Assembly (NCBI RefSeq): GCF_900185715.1
Contig: NZ_FYAS01000003.1
Coordinates: 1-64,000, forward strand
Direction of reading: 5' to 3'
DNA from: Allobosea sp. CS1GBMeth4
GTDB lineage: Bacteria; Pseudomonadota; Alphaproteobacteria; Rhizobiales; Beijerinckiaceae
Length of the DNA stretch: 64,000 bases
Made by a program: the position numbers and the translations under genes. Below, in pieces: positions 1 to 9,125 of this stretch. The notes under the pieces were generated by a model that worked only from the letters and a program-made list of their open reading frames with translations, was not told the origin of the DNA and made no database searches. How positions within the stretch are numbered: the first letter of the stretch is position 1; each line of letters starts with the position of its first letter.

Positions 1-987
1 CCGCTCTCCGGCGCGACCCAGGCCGCGGCCTGGCAAGCGGCGGCCGCGAGCAGCTTCGGCCGCACGGCCCTGATCGCCGCGCTCGCCCTGCTGGCGGCCT
101 CGCTGGCGCTGGCCCTGCCGCGCCGGATCGGCCGCCTGCTCGCAATCCTCGCCTGGCTCGGGTCGGGCGCCGCGCTGGCGGCGAGCGGCCATGCCAGCAC
201 AGCCGCGCCTCAGGTGCTGGCCCGCCCGGCCCTGTTCCTCCATGCGATCGCCATAGCCGGCTGGGCCGGCGCCTTGCTGCCCCTCGGCTTCGCCCTGCGC
301 CAACCCGACGGGGCGCAGGCGCTGCAGCGCTTCTCGAGCCGGATCCCGACGCTGCTGGTGGTCGTCCTGCTCAGCGGCGCCGCCCTCGCCGTCATCCAGG
401 TCGAGCGTCCGCAGGCCCTGCTCACGACCCCCTACGGCCTCGTGCTCGCCGGCAAGCTCGCGCTGGTCGCAGTGCTGATCGGGGTCGGCGCCTTCAACCG
501 CTACCGGCTGACGCCCGCCATCCTCTCCGGAACGGCGGGGGTCCGGGGGCTGCTCGCCCGGACCGTCGCGGCCGAGGTCGCGATCGTCGTCGCCATCCTC
601 GCCACCGTCTCGCTCTGGCGTTTCACGCCGCCGCCACGCGCCCTCGCTGCGGCAGCGGCGCAGCCGGCCAGCGTGCATATCCACACCGACAAGGCGATGG
701 CCGAGCTCAGCGTGACGCCGGGCCGCGCCGGCCCTGTGACGATCACCGTCGCGCTGCTCGACGGCGCATTCGGCCCGCTCGTGCCGAAAGAGATGCGGCT
801 TGGCCTGTCGAAGCCGGACGCCGGGATCGAGCCGATCGAACGGCAGGCCACGAGGCAGGCCGGCGGCGACTGGCAGGTCCGCGGACTGACGCTTCCGGTC
901 GCCGGCCGCTGGACCGTCGAGCTCGAGATCCTGATTTCGGATTTCGAGATGATCCGGCTCGAGGACACGCTCGACATACGCCCGTGA
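1..987 (+). CDS. copD: CopD-type copper resistance membrane protein, 5' truncated by the window
   Basis: The reading frame is open from base 1, so the gene starts upstream; about 328 residues are visible. The visible N-terminal part is a run of hydrophobic helices, and the stretch around GHAS and [18 protein letters not shown] is typical of the CopD (PF05425) membrane domain. After the last helix, from about residue 215 of the visible part, comes a soluble beta-rich tail beginning near [11 protein letters not shown], resembling the YtkA/CopC-like domains fused to CopD in many Proteobacteria. The role inferred from the family is copper handling across the inner membrane. The next gene, a PCu(A)C copper chaperone, begins 35 bases downstream of the stop, which supports copper handling. 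A GTG at 214 also opens this frame but lies inside the conserved membrane domain, so it is not the true start. Confidence 0.8.
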   Translation, partial: PLSGATQAAAWQAAAASSFGRTALIAALALLAASLALALPRRIGRLLAILAWLGSGAALAASGHASTAAPQVLARPALFLHAIAIAGWAGALLPLGFALRQPDGAQALQRFSSRIPTLLVVVLLSGAALAVIQVERPQALLTTPYGLVLAGKLALVAVLIGVGAFNRYRLTPAILSGTAGVRGLLARTVAAEVAIVVAILATVSLWRFTPPPRALAAAAAQPASVHIHTDKAMAELSVTPGRAGPVTITVALLDGAFGPLVPKEMRLGLSKPDAGIEPIERQATRQAGGDWQVRGLTLPVAGRWTVELEILISDFEMIRLEDTLDIRP

Positions 988-1022
988 ACACGATCCAACT
1001 TTCGCAACCGAAGGAGCCTACG

Positions 1023-1502
1023 ATGATCTCCCGCCTCGCTTTCACGGCCATCGCCGCCCTGGCGCTCGCCGGCACGGTCCGCGCGCATGACTATACCGCC
1101 GGCACGCTCAAGATCGACCATCCCTGGACGCGCGCGACTCCGGCCGGCGCCAAGGTCGCCGGCGGTTATCTCGCTGTGACCAATACCGGCGCCAGCGCCG
1201 ACCGCCTGCTCGGCGGCAGCAGCGAGATCGCCGGCAAGGTCGAGATCCACGAGATGGCGATGAGCAACGGCGTGATGACGATGCGGGGCCTGCCCGACGG
1301 GCTGGAGCTCAAGCCCGGCGCGAAGACCGAGCTGAAGCCGGGCAGCTACCACATCATGTTCATGGACCTGAAGCGCCAGCTCAAGGAAGGCGAGACGATC
1401 AAGGGCACGCTGACCTTCGAGAAGGCGGGACAGGTTCCCGTCGAGTTCAACGTGGAGTCGGTCGGCGCCCGCGCCCCGGCCGGAGGGCATCACAAGCACT
1501 GA
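1023..1502 (+). CDS. Periplasmic copper chaperone PCu(A)C (DUF461 family)
   Basis: A 159-residue protein with a Sec signal peptide (residues 1-21, cleavage near VRAHD). It carries the family's Cu(I) ligands: His76, Met87, and the pair His110/Met112 in YHIMFM, close to the H-X10-M-X21-H-X-M consensus. The C-terminus is His-rich (GGHHKH), which could add a further copper site. PCu(A)C proteins deliver copper to the CuA centre of cytochrome oxidase or buffer periplasmic copper. I chose the ATG at 1023 because AAGGAG lies 6 bases upstream and the signal peptide begins there; an in-frame GTG at 984 would add 13 residues ahead of it. The gene follows the CopD-like gene with a 35-base gap and is closed by hairpins and a terminator. 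Confidence 0.85.
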   Translation: MISRLAFTAIAALALAGTVRAHDYTAGTLKIDHPWTRATPAGAKVAGGYLAVTNTGASADRLLGGSSEIAGKVEIHEMAMSNGVMTMRGLPDGLELKPGAKTELKPGSYHIMFMDLKRQLKEGETIKGTLTFEKAGQVPVEFNVESVGARAPAGGHHKH

Positions 1503-1503
1503 C

Positions 1504-1568
1504 CGCGCGGGCCGTCACCCGCGCGACAGAGGCCCTCCTGAAAAGGAGGGTCGGGTTCCAGGAACCCG
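1504..1568 (+). other. Three tandem hairpins downstream of the copper chaperone gene
   Basis: Between the stop at 1502 and the terminator at 1572 there are three separate perfect inverted repeats: 1504-1525 (8-bp arms, CGCGCGGG), 1533-1550 (7-bp arms CCCTCCT/AGGAGGG around a GAAA loop) and 1552-1568 (8-bp arms CGGGTTCC). Together with the terminator they make a chain of four stem-loops. Protecting the mRNA 3' end is a plausible role, but this is inference. Confidence 0.6.
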
Positions 1569-1571
1569 AAA

Positions 1572-1598
1572 GCCGCCGGGTCCTCCCGGCGGCTTTTT
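1572..1598 (+). terminator. Rho-independent terminator after the copper genes
   Basis: A perfect 9-bp GC stem (GCCGCCGGG, loop TCCT, CCCGGCGGC) is followed directly by TTTTT. This is the classic intrinsic terminator layout and separates the copper genes from the sugar operon. Confidence 0.9.
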
Positions 1599-1607
1599 CG
1601 TGCGCGC

Positions 1608-1671
1608 TTGACGGTCCAGGACAACGGAAGTACGGTCCATATTAGAAAACAGATGATCCACTATATGGATC
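1608..1671 (+). promoter_or_regulatory. Probable promoter/operator region of the sugar-acid operon, with phased GGTCCA repeats
   Basis: The hexamer G(G/A)TCCA occurs at 1613-1618, 1634-1639 and 1655-1660, each copy exactly 21 bp after the last, and again inverted at 1666-1671. The last two copies form the palindrome GATCCA-N5-TGGATC. The first two copies share the longer core ACGGTCCA. A TTGACG at 1608 with TACGGT 17 bp later could be the -35/-10 pair. The even two-turn spacing suggests several regulator dimers on one face of the DNA. The IclR-type regulator encoded in this operon is the obvious candidate ligand, but that is inference. Confidence 0.6.
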
Positions 1672-1687
1672 GACTGGGAGGAGCGCA

Positions 1688-2614
1688 GTGCTGCAGGGCA
1701 TGCTGCCGGTGTTGCCGACGCCGTTCACGGAGACCGGGGCGATCGATCCCGAGGCGATGGTGCGGATCGTCGATTTCGCCCTCGCCTGCGGCGTGGACGG
1801 CGTGGTGTTCCCGGGCTTCGCCAGCGAGGTGGACGCGCTTTCGGCCGCGGAGCGGTCGGCCCTGCTGAAGGTGGTCGCGACGAGGATCGGCGGCCGGCGG
1901 ACGATCGTCGCCGGCGCGAGCGCCTCGAGCGCGGCGGAAGCCGTCGCGCATTGCCGCGAGGCCATCGCCAACGGCATCGGACATGTGATGATCCAGGCGC
2001 CGAAGAGCGTCGGCACGACAACGGAGGCCGTCTCCGCCTTCTATGGCGAGATCGCCGCGGCCGTGCCCGGCCTCGAGATCGTGCTGCAGAACGCGCCGGC
2101 ACCGCGCGGCTCCGACCTCAAGCCCGACGCCATTCTCGCGATCGTCCGTGACAACCCGGCGATCACCCATGTCAAGGAGGAAACGCTGCCGTCGGGCCTC
2201 GCCATCTCGGCGATCACGGCCGGCAAGCCGGCGCATCTGAAGGGCGTGCTCGGTGGCGGCGGCGCGCGCTATCTGATCGACGAATACAATCGCGGCGCCT
2301 GCGGCGCGATGCCGGCCGTCGAGTTCGCCGACATCCACGTCGCCCTGGATCGGGCTTATCGCGCCGGCGAGATCGAGCGTGCCCGCGAGCTCTATATGCG
2401 CACGCTGCCGCTGCTGGCGATCCAGCTGAATTTCCGCATGGCCTTCACCAAGCATGTGCTGACGCGGCGCGGCGTGCTGACCAATCAGGTCGTGCGGGCG
2501 ACGGTGCCGGCGATGGATGCGCTCGACGTCGCCGAGATCGACGCGTGGCTCGACCTCTGCGCCGAGCTGATGACGGTCGACGCTCGCGAGCCGACGTCCG
2601 CCGGAGGCGCGTGA
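1688..2614 (+). CDS. DapA/NanA-family aldolase or dehydratase (class I, Schiff-base)
   Basis: A 308-residue TIM-barrel protein of the dihydrodipicolinate synthase/N-acetylneuraminate lyase family. The Schiff-base lysine is Lys163 in THVKEE. The tyrosine usual in the YNxP motif is replaced by Gln134 (LQNAPAP), so this is unlikely to be the housekeeping DapA. Members with such changes act on 2-keto-3-deoxy sugar acids or related compounds. It starts at GTG 1688 with GGGAGGAG a few bases upstream, and is the first gene of the operon. Its stop overlaps the next start (ATGA at 2612-2616). In context the likely job is the last step of sugar-acid breakdown, cleaving or dehydrating a 2-keto-3-deoxyaldonate; the exact substrate is unknown. 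Confidence 0.8.
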   Translation: MLQGMLPVLPTPFTETGAIDPEAMVRIVDFALACGVDGVVFPGFASEVDALSAAERSALLKVVATRIGGRRTIVAGASASSAAEAVAHCREAIANGIGHVMIQAPKSVGTTTEAVSAFYGEIAAAVPGLEIVLQNAPAPRGSDLKPDAILAIVRDNPAITHVKEETLPSGLAISAITAGKPAHLKGVLGGGGARYLIDEYNRGACGAMPAVEFADIHVALDRAYRAGEIERARELYMRTLPLLAIQLNFRMAFTKHVLTRRGVLTNQVVRATVPAMDALDVAEIDAWLDLCAELMTVDAREPTSAGGA

Positions 2615-3783
2615 TGGCCGAGCGCGTCGCCCGCGTCGAGGTGTTCTCGATCACCATCCCGCGCGAGACGCCCTATCTCGGCGCCCTGCGCGCGGGCGAG
2701 CGCGTCAACGACCACGGCTATATCGTGCGCAAGGGCAACCGGACCGTCTATCCGACGGTCGACCGCACCGTGGTGGTCCGGATCGAGACGGCGGGCGGCG
2801 CGGTCGGCTGGGGCGAGACCTACGGCATCGTCGCCCCCGGCGCGGCGATGGCGATCGTCGACGACCTGCTCGGCCCCTTCGTCGTCGGGCGCGACCCGCG
2901 CGACGTCAGCGTCATCCATGACGATCTCTACGATCTGATGCGGGTGCGCGGCTATACCGGCGGCTTCTATCTCGACGCGCTCGCCGCGATCGACATCGCG
3001 CTCTGGGACCTCTGCGGCAAGCTTTCGAGCCTGCCGCTGGTCAAGCTGCTCGGCGGGCAGAAGCATGAGCGACTGCCGGCGTATCTTTCCGGCCTGCCGA
3101 AGCCGACGCTGGCAGAGCGGGCCGCGTTCGCGGCGGAGTGGCAGGCGAAAGGCTTCGACAGCTTCAAGTTCGCGGCTCCCGTCGCCGATGACGGCAATGT
3201 CGCGGAGATCAGGACGCTGCGCGAGCGGCTCGGCCCCGGTGCGCGCATCGCCTGCGACATGCACTGGGTCCATACGGGCGAGGAGGCCGTCGCGGCGATC
3301 CGGGCGATGGAGCCGCATGGGCTCTGGTTCGCCGAGGCGCCGGTGAAGCCGGAGGATCTCGACGGACTCGCCCATGTAGCCGCGAAGGTCTCGACGCCGG
3401 TCGCGGCCGGCGAGGAATGGCGCACGGTCCATGATCTCGTGCCGCGGGTGGCCCGGCGGGCTTGCGCGATCGTGCAGCCGGAGATGGGCCATAAGGGCGT
3501 GACCGAGTTCATGCGCATCGGCCTGTATGCCCAGGCGCATCATCTTCGGGTGATCCCGCACGCCACGATCGGCATCGGCCTGTTCCTGGCGGCGAGCCTG
3601 CATGCGTCCTCGGCGCTCGCGGCGGTCGAGTGCCATGAATTCCAGCACTCGATCTTCGAGCCGAACCGGCGGCTGCTGCTCGGCGACATGGATTGCAGCG
3701 CCGGCTTCTACCGTCTGCCGAGCGGACCCGGCCTCGGGGTCGAGCCGTCAAAGGAAGCGCTCAGGCTGCTGAAACGGCTTTAG
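2614..3783 (+). CDS. Mandelate racemase/muconate lactonizing enzyme-family sugar acid dehydratase
   Basis: A 389-residue enolase-superfamily protein. The Mg2+ ligands are visible as Asp215 (ACDMHW), Glu241 (FAEAP) and Glu267 or Glu268 (GEEW). Lys185 (SFKFA) and His316 (IPHATIG) sit where the acid/base residues of aldonate dehydratases are found. The usual Asp in QPD is Glu290 (QPEMGHKG). The start at 2614 overlaps the stop of the upstream aldolase gene, giving translational coupling; an upstream in-frame start at 2545 would run deep into that gene. The expected reaction is dehydration of an aldonate to its 2-keto-3-deoxy acid, directly feeding the upstream enzyme. Substrate identity cannot be read from the sequence. 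Confidence 0.82.
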   Translation: MAERVARVEVFSITIPRETPYLGALRAGERVNDHGYIVRKGNRTVYPTVDRTVVVRIETAGGAVGWGETYGIVAPGAAMAIVDDLLGPFVVGRDPRDVSVIHDDLYDLMRVRGYTGGFYLDALAAIDIALWDLCGKLSSLPLVKLLGGQKHERLPAYLSGLPKPTLAERAAFAAEWQAKGFDSFKFAAPVADDGNVAEIRTLRERLGPGARIACDMHWVHTGEEAVAAIRAMEPHGLWFAEAPVKPEDLDGLAHVAAKVSTPVAAGEEWRTVHDLVPRVARRACAIVQPEMGHKGVTEFMRIGLYAQAHHLRVIPHATIGIGLFLAASLHASSALAAVECHEFQHSIFEPNRRLLLGDMDCSAGFYRLPSGPGLGVEPSKEALRLLKRL

Positions 3784-3810
3784 CGACAAGAACCAAGGGA
3801 GGAGGAGACC

Positions 3811-5082
3811 ATGACGAGGACAAGGCTTGCATTCTCCGCGGCTGCGCTCGCGCTCGCCGCCGGCGCTCTCCCCGGCATCGCGCTGGCGCAGGGCAAGGTG
3901 CTGAAATTCGTCTCCTGGCAGAAGGACGAGCGCGGCGTCGGCGACTGGTGGGGCTCGGTGATCAAGGAATTCGAGGCGACCCATCCCGGCGTCAAGATCG
4001 AATGGACCAAGGTCGAGCGCGGCGCCTATGCCGACACGATGACGACGCTGTTCGCCGGCGGCAAGCCGCCGGATATCGTCCATCTCGCCTCCTTCGAATT
4101 CCAGAAGTTCGCCGATAATGGCTGGCTGGAGCCGCTCGATCCCTACATCAAGGACGCCAAGCTCGACCTCAAGGGCTGGGCCGGGCAGGACACCTGCAGC
4201 TGGAACAAGCAGACCGTCTGCACGATGATGCTCTATTTCGGCTACATCTTCGCCTACAACGACGAGCTCTTGAGGAAGGAAGGTCTTGCCGTCCCGAAGA
4301 CCTATGCCGAGTTCCTCGCCGCGGCGCAGAAGCTGACCAAGGACGTCAATGGCGACGGCATCGTCGACCAGTTCGGCACCGGGCACGAGACCAAGGGCGG
4401 CGGCGGCCAGTACATGAGCGAGATGATGAACTACACGCTCGACGCCGGCGGGCGCTGGACCAACGATGCCGGCAAGGTGACGATCAATACGCCCGAGATG
4501 ATCGAAGGCCTGTCGCGCTGGAAGACCATCGTCAAGACCAGCCTGACCCCGCGCGACCTGCCGGCCGGCGAGGTCCGCCAGATGTTCGCCGACGGCAAGA
4601 TCGCGATGAAGATGGACGGGCCGTGGCTCTGGCCGATCATCCAGAAGGGCAAGGCCAAGGACCAGATCAAGCTCGGCATGGTGCCGTTCAGCCCGCCGGT
4701 CGGCGGCTCCTCCAACGTGCTCGGCATCGCAGCCGACGCGCCCAGGGAGAACAAGAAGCTGGTCTGGGATTTCATCGCGCTCGCGACATCCGACGAGTTC
4801 CAGTCGAGCTATGCGACGCTCGGCGCCTCGCCGCCGCCCAGCCCACGCGCCGACACCTCGGCCGCGACCAAGGACACGCCGCATTTCGACCTCCTGGTGC
4901 AGGCGACCAAGGCGGCGGCCGACGCCAAGGTCGACCGCATCCCGAAGGGGCTTGAGCTGCAGTTCAACGAGTTCGCCAAGATGGTCATGGAGGAGTCGCA
5001 GCGCATGATCATCCAGGACCTCGACCCGAAGGCGGTGGCGGCGACGATGCAAGCCAAGGCCGAGGCGCTGCAGAAGCAGTAG
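3811..5082 (+). CDS. ABC sugar-binding protein (extracellular family 1)
   Basis: A 423-residue periplasmic solute-binding protein with a Sec signal peptide (residues 1-26, cleavage after IALAQ). The mature part begins KVLKFVSWQKDE and has the family 1 (CUT1 sugar) pattern, with substrate-pocket features such as GKPPDIVHLASFEFQKFAD and a late WLWP motif. GGGAGGAGGAG sits 5-15 bases before the ATG. It is followed by two permeases and a MalK/UgpC-type ATPase, making a complete CUT1 importer. A pair of REP-like hairpins separates it from the permease genes, which would favour more binding protein than permease. Confidence 0.88.
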   Translation: MTRTRLAFSAAALALAAGALPGIALAQGKVLKFVSWQKDERGVGDWWGSVIKEFEATHPGVKIEWTKVERGAYADTMTTLFAGGKPPDIVHLASFEFQKFADNGWLEPLDPYIKDAKLDLKGWAGQDTCSWNKQTVCTMMLYFGYIFAYNDELLRKEGLAVPKTYAEFLAAAQKLTKDVNGDGIVDQFGTGHETKGGGGQYMSEMMNYTLDAGGRWTNDAGKVTINTPEMIEGLSRWKTIVKTSLTPRDLPAGEVRQMFADGKIAMKMDGPWLWPIIQKGKAKDQIKLGMVPFSPPVGGSSNVLGIAADAPRENKKLVWDFIALATSDEFQSSYATLGASPPPSPRADTSAATKDTPHFDLLVQATKAAADAKVDRIPKGLELQFNEFAKMVMEESQRMIIQDLDPKAVAATMQAKAEALQKQ

Positions 5083-5094
5083 CGCCACGCGAAT

Positions 5095-5223
5095 CCCTCT
5101 CCCGGATGGGAGAGGGCAGGGGTGAGGGACCGCCGGTTCAGAATGAAGCCGCAGCGGCGCCGTTCCACCTTCTCCGGGTAGGGCAGGCCCTCATCCCTGC
5201 CCTTCTCCCACACGGGAGAAGGG
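5095..5223. repeat. Inverted pair of REP-like elements between the binding protein and permease genes
   Basis: The first unit (5095-5128) is the 9-bp-arm hairpin CCCTCTCCC-GGAT-GGGAGAGGG followed by CAGGGGTGAGGG. The second unit (5188-5223) is the same design in reverse orientation (CCCTCATCCCTGCCC then CTTCTCCC..GGGAGAAG). This CCCTCTCCC/CAGGGGTGAGGG family is a common dispersed intergenic repeat in Hyphomicrobiales. The head-to-head pair could fold into one long stem, like the BIME between malE and malF in E. coli. Confidence 0.8.
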
Positions 5224-5267
5224 TTCCCCGCGCCCTTCCACGACGAGAAACGGGAGACGGACCCGCC

Positions 5268-6173
5268 ATGCCCCGATCAGCCTTCCTCGACCTCGCCCGC
5301 CCGAGCCGGCGGCACTGGCTCGGCTATCTCCTGCTGGCGCCGGCGGTGCTGCTGATCGCGCTGATCATCGTCTATCCGCTCTTCGTCTCGGTCGACCTGT
5401 CCTTCCAGAACGTCAACATCGCCCGGCTCGACCAGCCGCGCCGTCCCTTCACCACAGCGAATTACGAGCGGCTCTTCGCCTCCGAGGAGTTCTGGAACGC
5501 CTGCTGGGTGACGTTCAAGCTCGTCACCATCGTCTCCTTCTTCTGCTTCCTGCTCGGCCTCGGCACGGCGCTGCTGGTCAACAACCGCTTCAAGGGCCAG
5601 ACGCTGGCGCGGCTGCTGGTCGCCCTGCCCTGGGCGATCCCGGAAGTGATCGCGGTGGTGATCTTCGCCTGGCTGTTCGATTCCTCCTTCGGCCTGATGA
5701 ACTGGCTCTTCATCAGGCTCGGCCTGGTCGACCAGACGACCAACTGGTTCTCCTCGCCCGAGGCCGCCTTCGCCGTCGTCTGCACGGTGATGGTCTGGAA
5801 GGGCTATCCCTTCGTCTCGATCATGATGCTGGCCGGGCTGCAGTCGATCCCGGAGGATTTCTACAACGCCGCCAAGGTCGACGGCGCCCGCGCCTGGCAG
5901 CGCCTTCTCCACATCACCATCCCCTCGCTGATGCCGGTGATCGGGGTGACGCTGGTGCTGGTGATGCTGTGGGTCTTCCGCGACTTCTCGATCATCTACG
6001 TGCTGACCGGCGGCGGACCGCTGAAGGCGACGCAGTCGCTCTCGATCATGACCTACGAGCAGGCCTTCGGCTTCTTCAAGATGGGCTACGCCTCGGCCAT
6101 CGGCGTCATCACCCTGATCGTCTGCGTGATCGCGAGCCGGCTGATGATCGCCCGCGCGCCGGACAATATCTGA
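5268..6173 (+). CDS. ABC sugar permease, first subunit (MalF/UgpA type)
   Basis: A 301-residue inner-membrane protein with about six helices, the first near residues 17-38 (YLLLAPAVLLIALIIVYPLF). The EAA loop that contacts the ATPase is seen in YNAAKVDGARAWQRLLHITIP. I start it at ATG 5268, which has GGGAGACGG about 8 bases upstream. Longer in-frame versions run back through the REP elements and cannot be real. It forms a heterodimer with the next gene product. Confidence 0.88.
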   Translation: MPRSAFLDLARPSRRHWLGYLLLAPAVLLIALIIVYPLFVSVDLSFQNVNIARLDQPRRPFTTANYERLFASEEFWNACWVTFKLVTIVSFFCFLLGLGTALLVNNRFKGQTLARLLVALPWAIPEVIAVVIFAWLFDSSFGLMNWLFIRLGLVDQTTNWFSSPEAAFAVVCTVMVWKGYPFVSIMMLAGLQSIPEDFYNAAKVDGARAWQRLLHITIPSLMPVIGVTLVLVMLWVFRDFSIIYVLTGGGPLKATQSLSIMTYEQAFGFFKMGYASAIGVITLIVCVIASRLMIARAPDNI

Positions 6174-6183
6174 GGAGGCGGCG

Positions 6184-7014
6184 ATGAAACGCAAAGCCAC
6201 GCGGAACGCCCTGCTCTATGCCGGCGTGGTCCTGACCTGCGCCATCCTGGTCTTCCCGATCTACTGGCTCATAGTCACCGCGCTCTCCGAGCCGAGCCAG
6301 CTCAGGCAGTTGCCGCCGAGCTTCTGGCCAGCCGAGCCGCGCTGGGGCGTGTTCGGCCAGATCATCGCCGAGCGGCCGATCCTGCTCTGGCTCGGCAATT
6401 CGGCACTCGCCGCCATCGGCGCGGTTGCGATCTCCATGGTGGTCTCGGTGCTCGCCGGCTACAGCCTGTCGCGCTTCAAGCTGCGCGGCGGCCAATCGCT
6501 CGGACTGTTCATCCTGACGGCCAAGATGCTGCCGGCGACGCTCTTGGTGATCCCGCTCTTCGGCATCTTCCGCAGCCTCGAGCTGATCGGCAGCCTGTGG
6601 TCGATCATCCTCGCCCACGCCACGCTGATCATCCCGTTCACCACCTGGATGCTGAAGGGCTATTTCGACACGATCCCGCGCGAACTCGAGCAGGCGGCGA
6701 TGGTCGACGGCTGCTCGCCGCTCGGCGCGATGGTCCGGGTGATCCTGCCGATCTCGGCGCCGGGGCTCGCGGCGACGGCGCTCTACGGCTTCGTGCTGTC
6801 CTGGTCGGACTACGCCTATGCCCGCACCTTCCTGACCAACGCCCAGGGCAACTGGACCGCCAATCTCGGCATCACCACGATGAAGGGCGAGTACATCTCG
6901 AACTGGAGCGACATCTCAGCCGCCTCCATCCTCGTCGCCCTGCCGATCCTCGCGATCTACCTTGTCCTCGAACGCTATCTCGTCGGCGGCCTGACGGCCG
7001 GAGCCGAGAAGTAG
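6184..7014 (+). CDS. ABC sugar permease, second subunit (MalG/UgpE type)
   Basis: A 276-residue membrane protein with about six helices. The EAA motif is in LEQAAMVDGCSPLGAMVRVILP, followed by the usual ISAPGLAATALYGFVLSW. The ATG at 6184 has GAGGAGG 6-12 bases upstream and lies 10 bases after the partner permease stop. It pairs with the upstream permease and the following ATPase to import a sugar or sugar acid. Confidence 0.88.
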   Translation: MKRKATRNALLYAGVVLTCAILVFPIYWLIVTALSEPSQLRQLPPSFWPAEPRWGVFGQIIAERPILLWLGNSALAAIGAVAISMVVSVLAGYSLSRFKLRGGQSLGLFILTAKMLPATLLVIPLFGIFRSLELIGSLWSIILAHATLIIPFTTWMLKGYFDTIPRELEQAAMVDGCSPLGAMVRVILPISAPGLAATALYGFVLSWSDYAYARTFLTNAQGNWTANLGITTMKGEYISNWSDISAASILVALPILAIYLVLERYLVGGLTAGAEK

Positions 7015-7023
7015 AGACGTCCC

Positions 7024-8141
<1,118 letters not shown>

Positions 8142-8145
<4 letters not shown>

Positions 8146-9125
8146 GGACGATCCTGGTCACCGGCAGCGCCGGGCGCGTCGGCTCGCGCGTCGTGCGCCG
8201 ACTGCTCGAAGCGGGCCAGCGCGTCACCGGCCTTGACCTGCGCGCCAGCGGTATCGGTCATCCCGCTTATCGCGAGGTGCTCGGCGGCTTCGACGACCGC
8301 GCCGCCGCAAGCGAGGCGGTTCGGGGCGCTGACGCGATCCTGCATCTCGGCGCCTTCATGTCCTGGCTGCCGGCCGATCGCGACCGGCTGTTCACCGCCA
8401 ATGTCGAGGGCACGCGCCTGCTGCTGCAGGAGGCCACGGCAGTGAAGCCGAAGCGCCTCGTCTTCGCTTCCTCGGGCGAGGTCTATCCGGAGACCATGCC
8501 GGAGTATCAGCCGATCGACGAGGAGCATCCGCTGAAGCCGCGCTCGCCCTATGGGTTGAGCAAGCTGCTGGGCGAGGAGATCGTGCGCTTCTTCGAGAGG
8601 ACCAGCGGCATTCCGGCGACGATCCTGCGCTTCTCGCATACGCAGGATGCGAGCGAATTGCTCGATCCCGGCAGCTTCTTCTCCGGACCGCGCTTCTTCC
8701 TGCAGCCGAAGATCAGGCAGCAGGAAGCCTTCGGCAACGCTGCCGCCGTCGCGGCCCTGCGCACCATAGACGACGGGCGCGAGGCCTTGGTGCTGTCGCG
8801 CAACGAGGCCGGCCGGCCCTTCCGCATGCACATCACCGACACCCGCGACATGGTCGCCGGCATCCTGCTGGCGCTGTCGGATGAGCGCGCCGCCGGCCGC
8901 ACCTATAATCTCGGCGCGACCGAGCCGGTCGACTTCGCCGTGGCCCTGCCGATGATGGCGGAGTTGACGGGGCTGCCGCTGAGGACCATCGACCTGCCGG
9001 GCGCCGGCGTCTGCTACGAGACGTCGAACGCCAGGATCCGGACCGAATTGGGGTTTGAGCCGCAATGGACCTTCGAGCGCATGATCGGCGAAGCGGCGCA
9101 GGCGCGGGCGAAGCGCGCGTCCTGA
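8142..9125 (+). CDS. NAD-dependent epimerase/dehydratase-family (extended SDR) protein
   Basis: A 327-residue extended SDR with an N-terminal Rossmann motif (TGSAGRVGSRV, residues 7-17) and the catalytic YGLSK (YxxxK) with an upstream FASSGEVY serine region. The family includes sugar-nucleotide epimerases and also uronate/aldose dehydrogenases. Within a sugar-acid operon that has no nucleotide-sugar genes, oxidation or epimerization of the imported sugar is more likely, but the sequence does not settle this. Its 3' end overlaps the next gene by about 60 bases if that gene starts at 9065. Confidence 0.75.
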
